The translations under genes and the position numbers were made by a program. This document shows, one piece after another, positions 26,653 through 34,697 of a DNA stretch of 64,000 nt. This stretch comes from an uncultured Prevotella sp. (GTDB taxonomy: Bacteria; Bacteroidota; Bacteroidia; Bacteroidales; Bacteroidaceae). Within the stretch, counting starts at the first letter, position 1, and the number at the start of each line of letters is the position of its first letter. Location of the stretch: NCBI GenBank assembly GCA_900550365.1, contig URRR01000002.1:62001-126000 (forward strand), read 5' to 3'. Below the pieces are notes generated by a model that was not told the origin of the DNA, searched no databases, and was given only the letters and a program-made list of their open reading frames with translations.

Positions 26653-27252
26653 TTAAATGTCCAGCTGTAAAGCGATGTTATGTTCCTTGGTCATTCGGCG
26701 CAAATTGAGTATGGCATACCTCATTCTGCCGAGCGACGTGTTGATGCTTACGCCCGTAAGTTCGGCTATTTCCTTAAAAGAAAGATTCTGATAAAAGCGC
26801 ATAAACACGACTTCACGCTGCGTAGGCGGCAACATATTCATCATTTTCTTAACGTCACGGAGTATCTGCTCATTGACAAAACGGTTCTCTCTGTTCATGT
26901 CAAGTATGTTGCTGACGTTAAGATTTGACAGGTCGTTTTCCTCGGTAGGTTCAACAAGGTTGCGTGCACGCTGCTCTCTGTACCAGTCCATTATCACGTT
27001 ATGAGCTATGCGCATAATCCACGCACTGAACTTTCCGCTGTCAACATAACGCTTCTGGTGGAGCTTTGTTATGACTTTTACGAATGTCTCCTGAAACAGG
27101 TCATTGGCCTTGTCCTCGTCTCTTACCACAAAATATATGTATGAGAACAATTTATCCTGATTACGCGCAAGCAGCTCGTCAAAGGCTTTATTGTCCCCTG
27201 CTATGTACGACAAGGCCAGTTCCTCGTCAGTAAACGAATTCAAATTTTCCAT
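26653..27252 (-). CDS. RNA polymerase ECF-type sigma-70 factor
   Basis: 199 residues. Region 2 (about 20-90) includes the -10 recognition segment FVKVITKLHQKRYVDSGKFSAWIMRIAHNVIMDWYRE in pieces. Region 4 (about 135-185) has the HTH PPTQREVVFMRFYQNLSFKEIAELTGVS, which continues NTSLGRMRYA. No anti-sigma gene or SusC/D genes adjoin, which points to a housekeeping-type stress ECF sigma rather than a nutrient-uptake one. It has its own promoter at 27329-27359, back-to-back with the riboswitch promoter. Confidence 0.9.
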   Translation of the reverse strand: MENLNSFTDEELALSYIAGDNKAFDELLARNQDKLFSYIYFVVRDEDKANDLFQETFVKVITKLHQKRYVDSGKFSAWIMRIAHNVIMDWYREQRARNLVEPTEENDLSNLNVSNILDMNRENRFVNEQILRDVKKMMNMLPPTQREVVFMRFYQNLSFKEIAELTGVSINTSLGRMRYAILNLRRMTKEHNIALQLDI

Positions 27253-27328
27253 TATTACTCTTTATTTCCTTGAAGTAATGATGTTCCGATAGGCAAAAAC
27301 GATATTAAAGTAAACAATAACTATGTTG

Positions 27329-27359
27329 CAAAGATAAACAGTTTTGTTTATTTTACAAA
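27329..27359 (-). promoter_or_regulatory. Promoter of the ECF sigma gene
   Basis: TTTG (27356-27359), 19 bases, TATCTTTG (27329-27336) on the minus strand; about 70 bases of leader to the ATG at 27252. Confidence 0.75.
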
Positions 27360-27387
27360 AAATATTTAATAAAATGCGCCATATTCC

Positions 27388-27418
27388 TTTGCACTTTAAC
27401 AAAATATGCATATCTTTG
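27388..27418 (+). promoter_or_regulatory. Promoter of the cobalamin riboswitch RNA
   Basis: TTTG (27388-27391), 19 bases, TATCTTTG (27411-27418): a perfect local consensus. It is divergent from, and only 28 bases away from, the promoter of the ECF sigma gene. Confidence 0.78.
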
Positions 27419-27420
27419 CC

Positions 27421-27590
27421 GAAAATAAGGTTCGATTAGCTCGATTAAAAAGGGAACGGAGTGAAAATCTCCGACTGTCTCGCAGCTGTAAGTTCCTTTA
27501 TGTCTGTCAGGCAATGACACCACTGCCCACAAAACGGGGCGGGAAGGTGCTTGACGGCGGAACAAAGTCAGAAGACCTGCCTTACGTTTA
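27421..27590 (+). ncRNA. Cobalamin (adenosylcobalamin) riboswitch aptamer
   Basis: The class I cobalamin consensus is complete. AAAAAGGGAACGGAGTGAAAA is followed by TCTCCGACTGTCTCGCAGCTG (both within 27447-27487), then TAAGTTCC, CCACTGCC, GGGAAGGTGC, and the B12 box AAAGTCAGAAGACCTGCC (27564-27581). The closing helix P1 is TAAGG (27426-27430) with CCTTA (27580-27584). Fold and order fit an intact, not decayed, aptamer. It sits right behind its own promoter. There is no gene of normal size behind it on this strand. Confidence 0.9.
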
Positions 27591-27641
27591 AAGTCCTCGC
27601 CCTCGATGTAAGGGATAAGGACATCCATGATTTACAACTGA
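27580..27641 (+). promoter_or_regulatory. Candidate expression platform of the cobalamin riboswitch with 4-codon micro-ORF
   Basis: Two exclusive folds are possible. CCTTAC (27580-27585) can pair with GTAAGG (27608-27613), which would break P1. Or P1 stays closed and GTCCT (27593-27597) pairs with AGGAC (27618-27622), reinforced by CCCT/AGGG (27600-27603 / 27611-27614). The second hairpin hides AAGGA (27617-27621), a ribosome-site-like sequence 5 bases before ATG 27627. That ATG opens only ATG-ATT-TAC-AAC-TGA (27627-27641, M-I-Y-N). This is inference from base pairing. Confidence 0.5.
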
Positions 27642-27788
27642 GGAATACGCCGCAACATGCCGTGACAGACAGCCGCCGAAAGTTCATTGACGGCAGGACT
27701 GACGTCTACAGCACTTCGTGGCACAAACTACACCGAGGCCTGAACAGCCGTCGGCCATACGTGTTTTTATTATATAAGTTACCTAATG
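27642..27788 (+). other. Non-coding tail of the riboswitch transcript (no gene recognised)
   Basis: No start-bearing open frame longer than a few codons that looks coding. One frame is open from before 27602 to past 27820, but its translation resembles nothing. A hairpin at 27733-27754 (CCGA-GGC / GCC-TCGG, one bulge) is followed 8 bases later by T5. The stretch may be a small RNA body or the debris of a lost target gene. Confidence 0.4.
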
Positions 27789-27820
27789 AAACAGGCAACG
27801 CCGTGAGGCGCTGCCTGTTT
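27789..27820. terminator. Bidirectional terminator between riboswitch RNA and DUF6359 gene
   Basis: AAACAGGCAACGCC (27789-27802) pairs with GGCGCTGCCTGTTT (27807-27820), one A-C mismatch, tetraloop GTGA. It would end the riboswitch RNA at about 400 bases and the minus-strand gene just beyond its stop. Confidence 0.85.
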
Positions 27821-27822
27821 TG

Positions 27823-28368
27823 CTATTCAAGCGGAAACTTGTATGAATCAATATGCTTGATACCCATTATCTTCAGATACTTATCCTGAAACCCGAAAAT
27901 GGCGATGCGCTTGCCGTCATTCTCAGGATGGTCGACAAGATTGAGCATGGAACGCAGTTTTTTCGAACACGAGGTGAGACATACAGATATGGCTTCGTCA
28001 GTGCTTGTAGCGTCAATGTTGTCAGAAAGAAGTATTGCCGTATCATAACTGAACTCCGGCTCAAACTCATATCTCATTTTGTTTTTGGCTCCTGTAGCTG
28101 CCCCGACGATATATCCCTCCACCCATACCTGCGTATAAATAGCATGGGTCTTGAACGTGGTGACGTCAACAACACTTCCAACGGGAAAGTCACCTTCATC
28201 ATATTCCTCATCATCAGACTCATAACCGTCATCTTCCTGACCGCTGTCGCCTTCATCAATCTGCTCTTTCCGCTCGGAATCATCACTGTCGGCAAACTCA
28301 GCTTTTTCACATGAAGCAAACGCGAACATGCACAATAAAGGTAATATAACTGCTATCAGCTTATTCAT
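27823..28368 (-). CDS. DUF6359-type OB-fold lipoprotein
   Basis: 181 residues. Lipoprotein signal with Cys after FAFAS (residue ~20). It is followed by an Asp/Glu-rich linker (residues ~25-60, extremely acidic) and a C-terminal OB-like domain (VGSVVDVTTFKT, WVEGYIVGAATGAKN, AIFGFQDKYLKIMGIK) of the DUF6359 type common in Bacteroidetes surface lipoproteins. It is probably outer-membrane anchored; ligand unknown. It converges on the riboswitch transcript. Promoter elements TATATTTG at 28399-28406 and TTTG at 28425-28428. Confidence 0.72.
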   Translation of the reverse strand: MNKLIAVILPLLCMFAFASCEKAEFADSDDSERKEQIDEGDSGQEDDGYESDDEEYDEGDFPVGSVVDVTTFKTHAIYTQVWVEGYIVGAATGAKNKMRYEFEPEFSYDTAILLSDNIDATSTDEAISVCLTSCSKKLRSMLNLVDHPENDGKRIAIFGFQDKYLKIMGIKHIDSYKFPLE

Positions 28369-28398
28369 GGTTTAGAAGGTTAAATTACAATCACTTTC

Positions 28399-28428
28399 CA
28401 AATATAGTAACTTTATGTCAAACTGCAA
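28399..28428 (-). promoter_or_regulatory. Promoter of the DUF6359 lipoprotein gene
   Basis: TATATTTG (28399-28406) with TTTG (28425-28428) 18 bases upstream on the minus strand. Confidence 0.6.
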
Positions 28429-28456
28429 AGCGATATGCCGCAAACATTAATAAAAA

Positions 28457-28486
28457 AGAGGTTGACGCAGGATGCAGCCAACCTCT
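28457..28486 (-). terminator. Terminator of the trp operon
   Basis: AGAGGTTG (28457-28464) pairs with CAACCTCT (28479-28486); on the minus strand the stem is followed by T6. It lies about 165 bases beyond the trpG stop. The stretch in between (28487-28652) is AT-rich and shows nothing. Confidence 0.8.
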
Positions 28487-28652
28487 GGCGATTTCGTTAA
28501 AAGCTCGAAATCATAAATAAGATGTCGCAAATATAAAGTTTTAAGATGAATAATACAAATATTTAAGTATAAAAATCAAATATTTAACATTTATATCACG
28601 TATGACGGCGGAAATATAACATTATAACATCAAACTATCATAAAAGGAATAA

Positions 28653-29225
28653 TTATTGCTTATTAATCCAGTTTTCAAGTATCTTACGCCCGCAAGGGGT
28701 AAGTACGCTTTCCGGATGAAACTGCAATCCGTGAATGTCATACTCCTTATGCCGCATCGCCATTATCAACCCGTCATCACTTTCGGCCGTCACTTCAAGA
28801 CAATCAGGCAACGTGTCTTTATCTACGACCCAACTGTGATAACGCCCCATCTCCATACGCTCTGGGCAACCGGCGAATATCGGATCATTACCGAACTGAG
28901 TCCCTGTAACAGCAACTCCATGGAACACCTTGTCGAGATTCACCAGTTTTCCGCCAAAGACCTGGCCTATAGCCTGATGCCCGAGGCAGACTCCAAGTAT
29001 CGGTTTTATACCTGCATAATGTCTGATAACATCAAGAAGTGATCCTGCCTCACTCGGTATTCCTGGCCCGGGACTGAGCACGAGCTTGTCGAAAGGTTCC
29101 AGTTCCGGCATAGTGAAACAGTCATTTCTAAACACATTTACATCTGCCCCACCCTCCTTAAGCATGTGGACAAGATTATATGTAAAGCTGTCGTAGTTGT
29201 CAATTACTGCTATTTTCATTGTCAT
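28653..29225 (-). CDS. trpG: Anthranilate synthase component II (glutamine amidotransferase)
   Basis: 190 residues, class I GATase. Catalytic Cys in GVCLGHQAIGQVFGG (residue ~82), His and Glu in HGLQFHPESVLTP. N-terminus MKIAVIDNYDSFTYNLV is typical of TrpG/PabA. It supplies ammonia to TrpE. It may also serve p-aminobenzoate synthesis, but its place directly after trpE in the trp operon argues for anthranilate. An alternative start at 29219 is two codons later. Confidence 0.92.
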   Translation of the reverse strand: MTMKIAVIDNYDSFTYNLVHMLKEGGADVNVFRNDCFTMPELEPFDKLVLSPGPGIPSEAGSLLDVIRHYAGIKPILGVCLGHQAIGQVFGGKLVNLDKVFHGVAVTGTQFGNDPIFAGCPERMEMGRYHSWVVDKDTLPDCLEVTAESDDGLIMAMRHKEYDIHGLQFHPESVLTPCGRKILENWINKQ

Positions 29226-29246
29226 TCATTTTAAAATACCTGATAT

Positions 29247-30659
29247 TCAAATCTTTTCCGCCATTTCAACAGACTTACGCAAGGCACCGAGCTTATTATT
29301 GACTTCCTGCAGTTCACGCTCCTCATCACTGCCTGCAACGATGCCGCCACCGGCCTGCATCCACAATTCACCGTTACGGCTAACAAAAGTACGGATAGTT
29401 ATCGCCTGATTCAGATTACCGTCTAACCCTATAAAACCTATGCATCCGCCATATGCTCCACGGCAATGTGGCTCAAGCTCACTGATAATCTGCATTGCTC
29501 TAACTTTCGGCGCACCGCTCAGCGTGCCAGCTGGAAACGTATCAATAAACGTTTTTATAGGGTCTGCATCTTCATTAAGTGTACCGCCAACCCGGCTTAC
29601 AAGATGTATGACATGGCTGTAATACTGCACATCCTTGTATAATTCCACGCGTACATCGTGGCAGTTTCTGCTCAAATCATTACGCGCAAGGTCAACAAGC
29701 ATCACATGCTCCGAATTTTCTTTCGGGTCATTCCGCAACGCTTCAGCGAGTTGCCGGTCGGTCTCAGCATCACCTGTACGCTTAGTAGTGCCGGCTATCG
29801 GGTCAATGTAAGCTCTACGGGCTGTAACGCGGCAGTGGGTCTCAGGACTGCTGCCCAACAGACGGAAACCTCCAAAGTCAAAATAGAACAAGTAAGGTGA
29901 CGGATTAATGCTACGCAAAGAGCGGTACAACGCGAAATCATCACCTTCATATTTCTGCATGAAACGGCGTGAAAGGACAACCTGAAACACATCTCCACGC
30001 AGGCAATGAGCTATTCCACGGCGTATGTTTGCCTTGTGCTGTTCATCTGTAAGCGGTGAAGTTATACTGCCAACCCTGCTGAACGGGTAGATATTCACGT
30101 TGCCCTTACTTAGCCTCAACATAAGCTGATTTACATGGTCTGTAACATCTTCATCGGTCGACGCAAGAGTAACCAAAGTCATTTTATTCTCAAAATGATC
30201 AAAAGCTATGACATCTCTGAACAGCATGTAAAATATGTCCGGTGCGTCATTTTTATCTATACCATCGTCTTTCACTGCTATATTCTCGAAATATCTGACT
30301 GCATTGAAAGACATATAGCCGTACAGACCGCAACAACCAAGCTCATCATCCTTAATGTCAAAACATCCAAGAAAATCATTGATTGCCATGTCACACGTAT
30401 ATCCTGAGTTTATCTCAGCTGATGCAGACGTGCCGTCAGGAAAGTAAAATTCTACTTGTCCGCGGCGAATTGATACACTGCCGATAGGATTGACACATAC
30501 AAATGAACGGCTGTTGGTACGGTCATGATAATCAGAACATTCCAATAATACGCTTTGCGGACTTGTGTCACGCAGCCTCATATATACGCTTACAGGTGTC
30601 AGAAGGTCGGCTAATACAGACTTTGCACATGCTTTATATCTGAACTTTTTTGTTGTCAT
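29247..30659 (-). CDS. trpE: Anthranilate synthase component I
   Basis: 470 residues, chorismate-binding family; converts chorismate plus ammonia to anthranilate. Motifs: DPIAGTTKRTGDAETDRQLA, DLARNDLSRNC, FPAGTLSGAPKVRAM and GAYGGCIGFI. The N-terminal region contains LLECSDYHDRTNSRSF, close to the usual tryptophan feedback site (LLES-type), here LLEC. Start ATG 30659 (MTTKKFRYK) is chosen; the open frame begins at 30707, overlapping trpB. Confidence 0.94.
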   Translation of the reverse strand: MTTKKFRYKACAKSVLADLLTPVSVYMRLRDTSPQSVLLECSDYHDRTNSRSFVCVNPIGSVSIRRGQVEFYFPDGTSASAEINSGYTCDMAINDFLGCFDIKDDELGCCGLYGYMSFNAVRYFENIAVKDDGIDKNDAPDIFYMLFRDVIAFDHFENKMTLVTLASTDEDVTDHVNQLMLRLSKGNVNIYPFSRVGSITSPLTDEQHKANIRRGIAHCLRGDVFQVVLSRRFMQKYEGDDFALYRSLRSINPSPYLFYFDFGGFRLLGSSPETHCRVTARRAYIDPIAGTTKRTGDAETDRQLAEALRNDPKENSEHVMLVDLARNDLSRNCHDVRVELYKDVQYYSHVIHLVSRVGGTLNEDADPIKTFIDTFPAGTLSGAPKVRAMQIISELEPHCRGAYGGCIGFIGLDGNLNQAITIRTFVSRNGELWMQAGGGIVAGSDEERELQEVNNKLGALRKSVEMAEKI

Positions 30660-30703
30660 AATGTCTGTTTTTTTATGTGAAACACATATCTTGTCATTAA
30701 AAA

Positions 30704-31888
30704 TCATGCCTGCTTGCCAAAACTCAGATAAGTTTCAACATCCTTGTCGCCGCGTCCACTGACGGTCAGCACGACAACATCGTCGGCATTGAACTTCACC
30801 TTCTCCAACACGGCAACAGCGTGAGCGCTCTCTATGGCAGGAATGATGCCTTCAAGACGCGTCAGCTCATAACCTGCCTTTATGGCTTCGTCATCGTTGA
30901 TGGCGAACACCTCACTTCTGCCTTTCGCCGCCATGTTGCAGTGCATAGGACCGACACCGGGGTAATCAAGCCCTGCCGAAATTGTATAAGCTTCTTCTAT
31001 CTGTCCGTCATCTGTCTGCATCACAAGCATACGTGCGCCATGCAGGATGCCGACAGAACCGCAGTGAAGCGTCGCCGCTGTTCGACCACTGTATATTCCG
31101 CTGCCTCCCGCCTCTGCAAGTATTATACGCACATTTTCGTTGTCTGCATAATGATAAATTGTTCCTGCTGCATTTGAGCCGCCACCGATACAAGCGATAA
31201 GGCAATCGGGATAATCACGTCCGGTCTTTTCCTGCAACTGCCACTTAAGTTCTTCTGATATCACGCTCTGCATGCGCGCCACAAGGTCAGGATAAGGATG
31301 AGGTCCCATTGTTGAGCCGACCACATAAAACGTGTCTGACGGATGACAACACCAGTAACGTATCGCCTCTGAACAGGCGTCGCTCAACGTCATATTACCC
31401 GTAGTGACAGGGCATACCTCAGCCCCGAGCATACGCATACGCTCGACATTTGAATGCTGCCGCTCAATATCTGTTTTACCCATGAACACCTTACAATCCA
31501 TACCAAGCAAAGCACACGCCGTAGCTGTAGCAACTCCATGCTGACCGGCACCGGTCTCTGCGATGACATGCGTCTTGCCCATACGTTGCGCAAGCAGCAC
31601 CTGTCCGATAGCATTGTTTATCTTATGAGCGCCGGTATGATTAAGGTCCTCACGCTTAAGATACAGCCGGCAGCCGTATTTCCGGCTAAGCCTGCGTGCA
31701 AAATATAACGGTGAAGGACGTCCTACATAGTCTTTTAGCAGACTGTGATATTCTTGTTTAAAGTCCTCACTCTCCATAATCGGCAAATATGCGTCTTGCA
31801 AATCATGCACGCATTTATGAAGAATCTCGGGAATATAAGCACCGCCGAACTCTCCGTAAAAACCTTTATCGTCAACTGAATATGTCAT
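30704..31888 (-). CDS. trpB: Tryptophan synthase beta subunit
   Basis: 394 residues, PLP enzyme that joins indole and serine. The PLP lysine is in HTGAHKINNAIGQVLLA; GAGQHGVATATACALLG and the phosphate loop GGGSNAAG are also present. The length matches TrpB1. It is separated from trpA by a thioesterase gene, while in most operons trpB and trpA are adjacent. Confidence 0.97.
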   Translation of the reverse strand: MTYSVDDKGFYGEFGGAYIPEILHKCVHDLQDAYLPIMESEDFKQEYHSLLKDYVGRPSPLYFARRLSRKYGCRLYLKREDLNHTGAHKINNAIGQVLLAQRMGKTHVIAETGAGQHGVATATACALLGMDCKVFMGKTDIERQHSNVERMRMLGAEVCPVTTGNMTLSDACSEAIRYWCCHPSDTFYVVGSTMGPHPYPDLVARMQSVISEELKWQLQEKTGRDYPDCLIACIGGGSNAAGTIYHYADNENVRIILAEAGGSGIYSGRTAATLHCGSVGILHGARMLVMQTDDGQIEEAYTISAGLDYPGVGPMHCNMAAKGRSEVFAINDDEAIKAGYELTRLEGIIPAIESAHAVAVLEKVKFNADDVVVLTVSGRGDKDVETYLSFGKQA

Positions 31889-31978
31889 AATTTCTGAAGT
31901 TTAAAAGTGATTAATAGTAAGAAGTCTGTCTTTCTATGCAGTCTGAAAAGGACTGACGACCAGACTTTCACAACAAAC

Positions 31979-32383
31979 TTATCTGTTGTCAATTTTTGTT
32001 TCTTTTCTATATCCTATGCCTGTAAGCGCACAAATCAGCTCGCCACGTCCGTTACTGATTTTCACCTCACAATAAGGAATCTTCCTGTGATTATACGTTT
32101 CCACGGCCTCTGCGGTCAAGACATCTCCCTCAACTGCACTATGAAGAAAAGAGATTGTACTCTCGATGCTCAAAGTCAGATTGCCGTGGCTGTTCATAAC
32201 GGCTGCCAAGGCAAGATCTGCCAGAGTAAACAATGCACCGCCCTGACACACTCCACCGGCATTAAGATGCTCTTCAGTCACCGTCATCACTGCCCGTGCA
32301 TAACCATCACCTATCTCTATAAGCCTCGCACCGGCGTTATTGGCAAAACGGTCGTTAGAATTTAGATTATCTATCAGTGTCAT
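31979..32383 (-). CDS. PaaI-type hotdog thioesterase inside the trp operon
   Basis: 134 residues, single hotdog domain. The PaaI/YbgC-like helix motif VTEEHLNAGGVCQGGALFTLADLA matches the HxNxxGxxxGGxxxxLxD pattern in two pieces, with the catalytic Asp in the helix. It probably hydrolyses an acyl- or aryl-CoA thioester. It starts 3 bases after the trpA stop and is followed by trpB after ~90 bases, so it is co-transcribed with tryptophan genes. Link to tryptophan or aromatic acid metabolism is inference only. Confidence 0.8.
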   Translation of the reverse strand: MTLIDNLNSNDRFANNAGARLIEIGDGYARAVMTVTEEHLNAGGVCQGGALFTLADLALAAVMNSHGNLTLSIESTISFLHSAVEGDVLTAEAVETYNHRKIPYCEVKISNGRGELICALTGIGYRKETKIDNR

Positions 32384-32386
32384 ACT

Positions 32387-33163
32387 TTATTTTTTCAAAT
32401 CTTCCATGAGTCTGTCTAAAGCCTTGTCTGCATCGCGTTCTTCATTCAACAAGGTAACAAACTTACTGCCGATAATTGTTCCTGCAGCATTCTGCCGTGC
32501 GCTCTCAAGTGTCTGCCGGTTTGAAATACCGAAGCCAATCATACGCGGATTACGTAGTTGCATGTTGTCAATTCGCCTGAAATACTCCACTTTAGCTTCA
32601 TTGAAATTGCTTTGAGCGCCGGTAACGCTTGCCGAAGACACCATATAAATAAATCCGTCAGTATGCTCGTCAATGAACCGGATGCGCTCTTCACTCGTCT
32701 CAGGCGTTATCATCATTATCACTCTGATGTCATACTGATCAGCTATGGGCTTAATATCAGCAAGATAATCATCAAAAGGCAAATCCGGTATTATTACGCC
32801 TGACACTCCACAAGATGAACACCGCGCGAAAAAGTCTGCATATCCGTAGTGCATGATGACGTTAAGATACCCCATAAGAACAAGCGGCATGCTGACCTCA
32901 CCCTTTATTTCGTCAAGCTGTGCAAACAGTTTTTTCAACGTCATACCGTTATGCAAGGCCACCGTTCCGGCAGACTGAATCACCGGTCCGTCTGCGAGCG
33001 GATCACTGAACGGGATGCCTACCTCAACTATGTCGACGCCACGGCGGTCAAGAGTCCTTATCACGTCAGCCGTGCCTTCAAGCGTTGGGCAACCTGCGCA
33101 GAAATAAAGCGAAAACAGCTTACGGCCTTTTGCCGAGGCAAATAATGAATTTATCTTGTTCAT
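32387..33163 (-). CDS. trpA: Tryptophan synthase alpha subunit
   Basis: 258 residues, TIM barrel; cleaves indole-3-glycerol phosphate to indole for TrpB. Catalytic Glu in VDIVEVGIPFSDPLADGPVIQ and catalytic Asp in GVIIPDLPFDDY; phosphate-binding GFGISNRQTLE. The open frame begins at 33187, but ATG 33163 (MNKINSLF) gives the family N-terminus and lies just after the trpCF stop (33168). Confidence 0.96.
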   Translation of the reverse strand: MNKINSLFASAKGRKLFSLYFCAGCPTLEGTADVIRTLDRRGVDIVEVGIPFSDPLADGPVIQSAGTVALHNGMTLKKLFAQLDEIKGEVSMPLVLMGYLNVIMHYGYADFFARCSSCGVSGVIIPDLPFDDYLADIKPIADQYDIRVIMMITPETSEERIRFIDEHTDGFIYMVSSASVTGAQSNFNEAKVEYFRRIDNMQLRNPRMIGFGISNRQTLESARQNAAGTIIGSKFVTLLNEERDADKALDRLMEDLKK

Positions 33164-33167
33164 ATCG

Positions 33168-34667
33168 TTATGATTTTTTATTTCCATAATTACGCATTTC
33201 TTCTATAAAATGAGCCAAAGCTGCAACATCTTTAACTCCCGGAGAGGTCTCGAAACGGCTGTTCAAATCAATTCCGGCAAATTTCGGATGACGAAGACGC
33301 CGTATTTCTGAAACATCATCAGGACCAATGCCACCACTCAAAAAGAACGGTCTGCAACCGGTATAGGCATTTATCGCGCTCCAGTCAAAATGCTTGCCGT
33401 TGCCGCCGACAGCCTGACCTTTTGTATCAAAGATAAACATGTCAGCCACATCACAGTATTTTTCGCCAGCTATAACATCCTCCGGCCCGGATATGCTCAA
33501 CGCTTTGATAATCATCACATTACGCCCACATGCATCATTTACGGCCTTACGTAGCAGTGCAAGCTGGTCAACTGTTTCATTTCCGTGTAACTGCACGCAA
33601 TCGAGACTATAACTTTTTACCATATGAACGATATTTTCTATCGGTTCATCAACAAACACTCCTACTCTTTGGGGCGCGTTGTCTCGACATATTTCTTTGT
33701 CAAACATTTTGCAGACAGAATCCATCTGTCGTGCTGAGACATACCGTGGACTGTTTTTGTAGAATATAAATCCTATCATGTCAACGCCTAACGCAACAAC
33801 ATCCCGCACATTTTGCGGCTCAGTAAGGCCGCAAACCTTTATACGGAGAGGCTTATCACTGATGTCTGTCGACGCAGACTCAATCTCACCGATAAAGTGT
33901 TTCAATTCTTCATCAGGCCGTTCAGCCTTCATGAAAGTCTCACCTATCAGGAAACCGTTAAAGCCTGCCTGCCTGAGTTCAACTATTGTCCGTGGACTTG
34001 ATATGCCGCTTTCACTAACTTTGCAGACATCATGTGGAAGCAAGGACGCAAGCCGGAACGAGTTATTTACATCTGTAATAAATGTTCCGAGATTGCGGTT
34101 GTTCACTCCGCATACATCCGGATTGATGTCGGCATAGTCAATTTCTCGGTCATCATGCAGTTCAAGCAGCACTTCCATGCCAAGCTCATGCGCCATTCCG
34201 GCCAGATGTCTGCACTCATCCTTAGTCAACACCGAGGCAATAAGCAACACAGCCGAAGCCCCGCAATAACGCGCCTGGAACAGTTGATACTCATCTACGA
34301 TGAAATTTTTGTAAAGCACAGGAACTGTTACTCCTGACTGACGGGCCTCAATGACAAAGCGGTCAGCGCCACCGAAGAACTTCTCATCTGTCAATATGCT
34401 TACCGCAGCAGCCCCTGCCCTTTGATAACCCAAGGGTATTACACGGGCATTACCATCCTCCTTTATCCATTCCTTGGAAGGCGAGCGCCGCTTGAACTCG
34501 GCTATTATTCCCGTAGAAGAAGTCATAAGAGATGCCTTTAAAGACGGCAGTCTGCTGTCAAGCAAGCGCTCAACCTCGGCATGCAGAAGTCTTTCAGACA
34601 TGATTCCCTTCATCTGCTCTACCTCTATATACTTGTAATTAACTATTTCTGAAAGTATATCCCTCAT
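33168..34667 (-). CDS. trpCF: Fused indole-3-glycerol phosphate synthase / phosphoribosylanthranilate isomerase
   Basis: 499 residues with two barrels. TrpC is at ~1-260, with FKRRSPSKEWIKED (catalytic Lys region), VLLIASVLTK and NNRNLGTFITD. TrpF is at ~270-495, with KVCGLTEPQNVRDVVALGVD (catalytic Cys), GVFVDEP, QLHGNE and LSGGIGPDD. The fusion is known from enterobacteria and appears here in the middle of the operon. TrpC has KEW where KGW/KGx is more usual in the loop. Confidence 0.94.
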   Translation of the reverse strand: MRDILSEIVNYKYIEVEQMKGIMSERLLHAEVERLLDSRLPSLKASLMTSSTGIIAEFKRRSPSKEWIKEDGNARVIPLGYQRAGAAAVSILTDEKFFGGADRFVIEARQSGVTVPVLYKNFIVDEYQLFQARYCGASAVLLIASVLTKDECRHLAGMAHELGMEVLLELHDDREIDYADINPDVCGVNNRNLGTFITDVNNSFRLASLLPHDVCKVSESGISSPRTIVELRQAGFNGFLIGETFMKAERPDEELKHFIGEIESASTDISDKPLRIKVCGLTEPQNVRDVVALGVDMIGFIFYKNSPRYVSARQMDSVCKMFDKEICRDNAPQRVGVFVDEPIENIVHMVKSYSLDCVQLHGNETVDQLALLRKAVNDACGRNVMIIKALSISGPEDVIAGEKYCDVADMFIFDTKGQAVGGNGKHFDWSAINAYTGCRPFFLSGGIGPDDVSEIRRLRHPKFAGIDLNSRFETSPGVKDVAALAHFIEEMRNYGNKKS

Positions 34668-34697
34668 TATTTCAAAATTTAGATTACTGTCTGATTA

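Noticed and set aside
27421..27470. GGTTCGATTAGCTCGATT looked like part of a tRNA
   Set aside because: It is the first arm of the cobalamin riboswitch; no acceptor stem or T arm with the right spacing exists.
27551..27889. 112-codon frame beginning inside the riboswitch and running through the terminator
   Set aside because: Its start lies within the aptamer, it crosses the terminator stem and the 3' end of the convergent gene, and the translation resembles no protein. It was treated as non-coding.
27853..28314. 153-codon frame on the plus strand, possible riboswitch target
   Set aside because: It is antisense to the DUF6359 lipoprotein and lies beyond the terminator; Lys/Ile/Leu-rich shadow composition.
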